Of a DNA stretch of 9,500 nucleotides, positions 6,804-9,500 are shown piece by piece. The position numbers and the translations under genes are program-made. The stretch comes from an uncultured Verrucomicrobiales bacterium (lineage in GTDB: Bacteria; Verrucomicrobiota; Verrucomicrobiia; Verrucomicrobiales; Akkermansiaceae). Within the stretch, counting starts at the first letter, position 1, and every line of letters begins with the position of its first letter. Below the pieces are notes generated by a model. That model was not told where the DNA came from. It saw only the letters and a program-made list of their open reading frames with translations, and searched no databases. The stretch lies in assembly GCA_937916135.1 (NCBI GenBank), contig CALFTQ010000012.1, forward strand, positions 1-9,500. Reading direction: 5' to 3'.

Positions 6804-8505
6804 TCTTATTCTCTACAAAATTAACCAAAGCCCGATTGGCTACCCGATAACCGCCCGGCGTCGGATATCGCCCCGTAAAGTACCAGTCACCGCTGTGGTG
6901 CGGGCAGCATTCCCTCAGTGCTGCGCAGCTCTGAAATACAACCTGCACCTCGGCGCGCATGTCTTCCGGTGTGAGAAGGTGTGCAATTTCTGCAATCAAT
7001 TCCTCATCCGGAATGGCGGCGTAAACCATAGCCAGGCAATTTGTCCGGCTCTGCTTTTGTTTCAACTGCTCGCGGGCACAATCATAGGCATGTATCAGAG
7101 TCCGGGTATCATTTCTCTTGCGCAGAATGGATACAGCCGCCCGGAAAGCAATTAATTCGCCTGCTGTGGACATGTCGATGCCATAACAATCCGGGTATTT
7201 AATGGGGGGAGCCGTACTGGCTACAATGATTTTGACCGGATCCAACCGGTCCAGCATGGGGAGAATGGCATCTCTCATGGTGTTGCCGCGAACAATGGAG
7301 TCATCCAATACCACCAACGTATCTTCCCCCGGTTGCACCAGCCCGTAGGTCAGGTCGTACACGTGCCGATATAAATCGCGGCGACTGGCGGCATCGGCGA
7401 TGAAGGTGCGCAACTTGGCATCTTTGACGGCGATCTGCCCGGAGCGCATGCAGGCGCCGCGTTCGGCGGCAAGGCGCATGAGTTCCTCCTGCAGTCCGAA
7501 AAATCCGACTCTGGCCGAGTTGGGGATGTAACTGAAGAAGGTATGTGCCAGATCATTTCTGACAGCCTGCAGGAGTTGCGGCATGAGGTGGCGGCCGAGA
7601 TTGCGCCGTTCCCGATGAATATCCGCATCATTCGGTCGCGAGAAATAGATGCGTTCAAAGACGCACCCACGGGGTTCGGCTTCGGGCAGGCAATCGCCGA
7701 CCTCCAGTTGGCCGTCTTTCTTCATCACAACAGCCTTTCCGGGGGGCAGTTCCATCACCTCCCGCGTCGTGCAGTTGAAGGCTGCCTGTATGGCCGGTCG
7801 TTCACTGGCTACCACAAACACCTCATCATCGAAATAATAATACCCGGGGCGGATGCCATGTGCATCGCGTATGGCGAAGACATCCCCCGAACCTGTCATG
7901 CCGCATAGCGTGAATGCGCCATCCAGAGGCTGCAGAGCCGCCCGCAGCACCCCGGAAAGGTTGACCATTCCGGGGGTGCGGGACTCCTCGCGGTCCAGGT
8001 AGTGGGCTATGGTTTGCAACAACAAATACCCATCCGCATGACTGGCCGGGTGATGACCAGATTCCAGAAACCGCTTATACATCTCTGTATTGGTCGTCAG
8101 ATTGAAGTTTCCGGCCAGCAGGAGCATGCGACCCAGCTGTGTCGATTCATGCACAAAGGGATAACAGCAACTCACATCGTAACGCCCGAAGGTCGCATAG
8201 CGCAGGTGTCCCAGAAGCAGCTCGCTGTGAAATTCCGCCCCATCGCCGACCTGTTGCAGCACATCTGCCAGTGGATTATCCGCTGCCGAGCGTACCAGCT
8301 GATACGCCGGACGCCCCGGTTCGGGGTGGAGATGCAGGGCTGCTATACCCGCACCGTCCTGGCCGCGATTGTGTTGCTTTTCGAGTAGAAGAATGAGGCG
8401 GCTGAGCCCGTAATTCTCTATACCATATTTACTTTTGTAGTAGGAGAGGTCTTTTCTCAGGCGCACCATGGCTACGGCGCATTCGTGTTTTAAAGCGTCA
8501 GACAT
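6787..8505 (-). CDS. purF: Amidophosphoribosyltransferase-type protein (long PurF-like form)
   Basis: This family moves ammonia from glutamine onto PRPP to make phosphoribosylamine, the first committed step of purine synthesis. The 572-residue protein starts at ATG 8505-8503. It opens with a short propeptide and Cys9 in HECAVAM; Cys9 should become the N-terminal nucleophile after cleavage, as in Bacillus-type PurF. Class II glutaminase motifs follow: HNRGQDGAG 45-53, GHLRYAT 99-105, GNFNLT 132-137 and DAHGIRP 214-220. The phosphoribosyltransferase half has CVFERIYFSRPND 281-293 and the PRPP loop VVLDDSIVRGNT 398-409. It is about 70-100 residues longer than ordinary PurF. The 300-390 region reads IPNSARVGFFG and VKDAKLRTFI in place of the usual IPVPDSG and NRYVGRTFI blocks, and a C-terminal extension contains GDWYFTGRYPTPGG at 538-551. 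I recall similar long proteins in Bacteroides, from memory only. The overlap with carA and the upstream glutamine synthetase fit a glutamine-using role. PurF activity is likely but not certain, because a canonical purF may exist elsewhere. Confidence 0.8.
   Translation of the reverse strand: MSDALKHECAVAMVRLRKDLSYYKSKYGIENYGLSRLILLLEKQHNRGQDGAGIAALHLHPEPGRPAYQLVRSAADNPLADVLQQVGDGAEFHSELLLGHLRYATFGRYDVSCCYPFVHESTQLGRMLLLAGNFNLTTNTEMYKRFLESGHHPASHADGYLLLQTIAHYLDREESRTPGMVNLSGVLRAALQPLDGAFTLCGMTGSGDVFAIRDAHGIRPGYYYFDDEVFVVASERPAIQAAFNCTTREVMELPPGKAVVMKKDGQLEVGDCLPEAEPRGCVFERIYFSRPNDADIHRERRNLGRHLMPQLLQAVRNDLAHTFFSYIPNSARVGFFGLQEELMRLAAERGACMRSGQIAVKDAKLRTFIADAASRRDLYRHVYDLTYGLVQPGEDTLVVLDDSIVRGNTMRDAILPMLDRLDPVKIIVASTAPPIKYPDCYGIDMSTAGELIAFRAAVSILRKRNDTRTLIHAYDCAREQLKQKQSRTNCLAMVYAAIPDEELIAEIAHLLTPEDMRAEVQVVFQSCAALRECCPHHSGDWYFTGRYPTPGGYRVANRALVNFVENKNERTY
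6816..6823 (-). promoter_or_regulatory. Possible Bacteroidota -7 box upstream of carA
   Basis: The minus strand reads TAATTTTG, the same octamer as upstream of carB, 12 bases before the first carA ATG and 30 bases before the alternative ATG at 6785. It lies in the end of the purF-like gene, where it encodes Asn-Phe. No suitably spaced -33 element is seen. Low confidence. Confidence 0.2.
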
Positions 8506-8523
8506 AAGTTGATAGAGTGCTAA

Positions 8524-9500
8524 TCAGTATACGAAGAGCATTTCATGGTATTTCGGCAGCGGCCAGTTCTCATCGGCCACGTATGCCTCCAACCCGTCTG
8601 CAACACCGCGCAGATTCTCCATGGCTGCCAGTATTTCCTCGTGCAATCCGCTCAGCGCCTGTCGCAGTTTATCGCAGTAGAGTTGCAGTCTGTCCAGACC
8701 CTCTCCCAGTATGACCGCCTGTGAGCGCAATGCTTCTACACCGGAGCTGACACCGGTTTCCTGCGCCAGTCTCAGACTGTGCAGAATTGTGAGGTACTGC
8801 TGCTGAATACCCGGAATAATCTGGCTGGTTGCAATTTCCAGCGCTGTTTTGCCTTCTATGCGTATCTTGCGGTGGTAATCTTCCAACCCGACCTCGAAAC
8901 GGGATTCCAGTTCGCGACGGCTGAAGACACGGTATTTCTCAAACAACTGTACATTCTCCGGGCTCGTCAGGCACTTGAGCGATTCCATCGTGGTGCGGGT
9001 ATGCGGCAGGCCGCGGCGCGCCGCCTCCTCCAGCCAGCTCTGCGTGTAGCCATCACCATTGAAAATGACGCGCTTGTGTGCCTTCAGGATGGCTTGCAGG
9101 TGGCTCTGCAGCTCCTCATGAAAATCCGCATCCTTCACCCCGGAAAGGAAATCGGACATGCGGTCAAAGGCCTCTGCCACAATCACATTGAGAATGATAT
9201 TTGCCCCGGAACAGGATTGGCTTGAACCCGGAGCTCGGAACTCGAACTTGTTGCCGGTGAACGCGAAGGGGCTGGTGCGGTTGCGGTCGGTGGCATCGCG
9301 GGGGAGAGGCGGCAGCGTATCCACGCCGACCTTCATGGGCGCAATATCGGCGGCATCCTGCACGCTGCCTTGTTCCAACTGCTCCAGGATGGCTTCCAGC
9401 TGGTCGCCCAGATACATGGAGATAATGGCCGGGGGTGCTTCATTGGCGCCGAGCCGGTGGTCATTGCCGGCTCCGCTTACCGCAGCCCTGAGCAAATCGG
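8524..9500 (-). CDS. glnN: Glutamine synthetase type III, C-terminal part (5' end outside window)
   Basis: Type III glutamine synthetase makes glutamine from glutamate, ammonia and ATP in the cytosol and is the usual ammonia-assimilating synthetase of Bacteroides relatives. The frame is open to the right edge, so 324 residues are visible, a little under half of the roughly 720-730 usual for the family. The first methionine-like start in this frame is an internal TTG (9495-9493), not the true start. Counting from that codon, visible motifs are GAGNDHRLGANEAPPAI at 8-24, RNRTSPFAFTGNKFEFR at 71-87, an FNGDGY stretch at 145-150, and SLKCLTSPENVQLFEKY at 172-188. The protein ends with the helical tail and WPLPKYHEMLF, a typical GSIII terminus. 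These motifs differ from types I and II. The gene reads towards the purF-like gene 18 bases downstream, so it probably leads or feeds the same transcript. No internal stop or frameshift is seen. Identification is very secure; the symbol glnN follows common usage for GSIII. Confidence 0.97.
   Translation of the reverse strand, partial: DLLRAAVSGAGNDHRLGANEAPPAIISMYLGDQLEAILEQLEQGSVQDAADIAPMKVGVDTLPPLPRDATDRNRTSPFAFTGNKFEFRAPGSSQSCSGANIILNVIVAEAFDRMSDFLSGVKDADFHEELQSHLQAILKAHKRVIFNGDGYTQSWLEEAARRGLPHTRTTMESLKCLTSPENVQLFEKYRVFSRRELESRFEVGLEDYHRKIRIEGKTALEIATSQIIPGIQQQYLTILHSLRLAQETGVSSGVEALRSQAVILGEGLDRLQLYCDKLRQALSGLHEEILAAMENLRGVADGLEAYVADENWPLPKYHEMLFVY

Noticed and set aside
9493..9495. TTG at 9495 as a start codon of a 323-residue protein
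   Set aside because: The frame continues upstream to the window edge and the first visible residues are mid-protein GSIII sequence, so this is an internal leucine.

Overview
The window is a compact block of core metabolic genes, all on the minus strand. It reads from right to left as glnN (C-terminal part), purF-like, carA, nadE, carB, dapF, dapL (N-terminal part). Neighbouring genes overlap or lie no more than 43 bases apart. I see no RNA gene, mobile element, CRISPR array or convincing terminator, and no gene-free stretch longer than 43 bases.

The organism is most likely a member of the Bacteroidota, probably Bacteroidales, with moderately high GC. Four points support this. The glutamine synthetase is the type III form. 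The amidophosphoribosyltransferase is a long form that I associate from memory with Bacteroides relatives. Lysine/diaminopimelate synthesis uses the DapL shortcut. None of the six visible start codons has a Shine-Dalgarno sequence, which is usual for this phylum. The placement is an inference, because no rRNA or other marker is present.

Region by region: 9500-8524 holds the last 324 residues of glutamine synthetase III. 8505-6787 holds a 572-residue PurF-type enzyme with a class II glutaminase domain and a PRPP loop. 6803-5685 is carA, the glutaminase subunit of carbamoyl-phosphate synthase. 5688-4909 is an ammonia-dependent NAD+ synthetase without its own glutaminase domain, placed between the two carbamoyl-phosphate synthase genes. 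4896-1600 is carB. 1603-776 is dapF, and 732-1 is the first 244 codons of dapL.

The shared theme is nitrogen use. Glutamine synthetase makes glutamine. PurF and CarA release ammonia from it for purine and for pyrimidine/arginine synthesis. NadE uses ammonia to finish NAD+. CarB builds carbamoyl phosphate. DapL takes an amino group from glutamate to make LL-diaminopimelate, which DapF epimerises to the meso form for peptidoglycan and lysine. Co-transcription is likely from the spacing and the two ATGA overlaps (carA/nadE and carB/dapF).

I found no undescribed system here. The points most worth checking are nadE inside the carAB pair, the divergent long PurF, and substitutions around the CarA glutaminase site.
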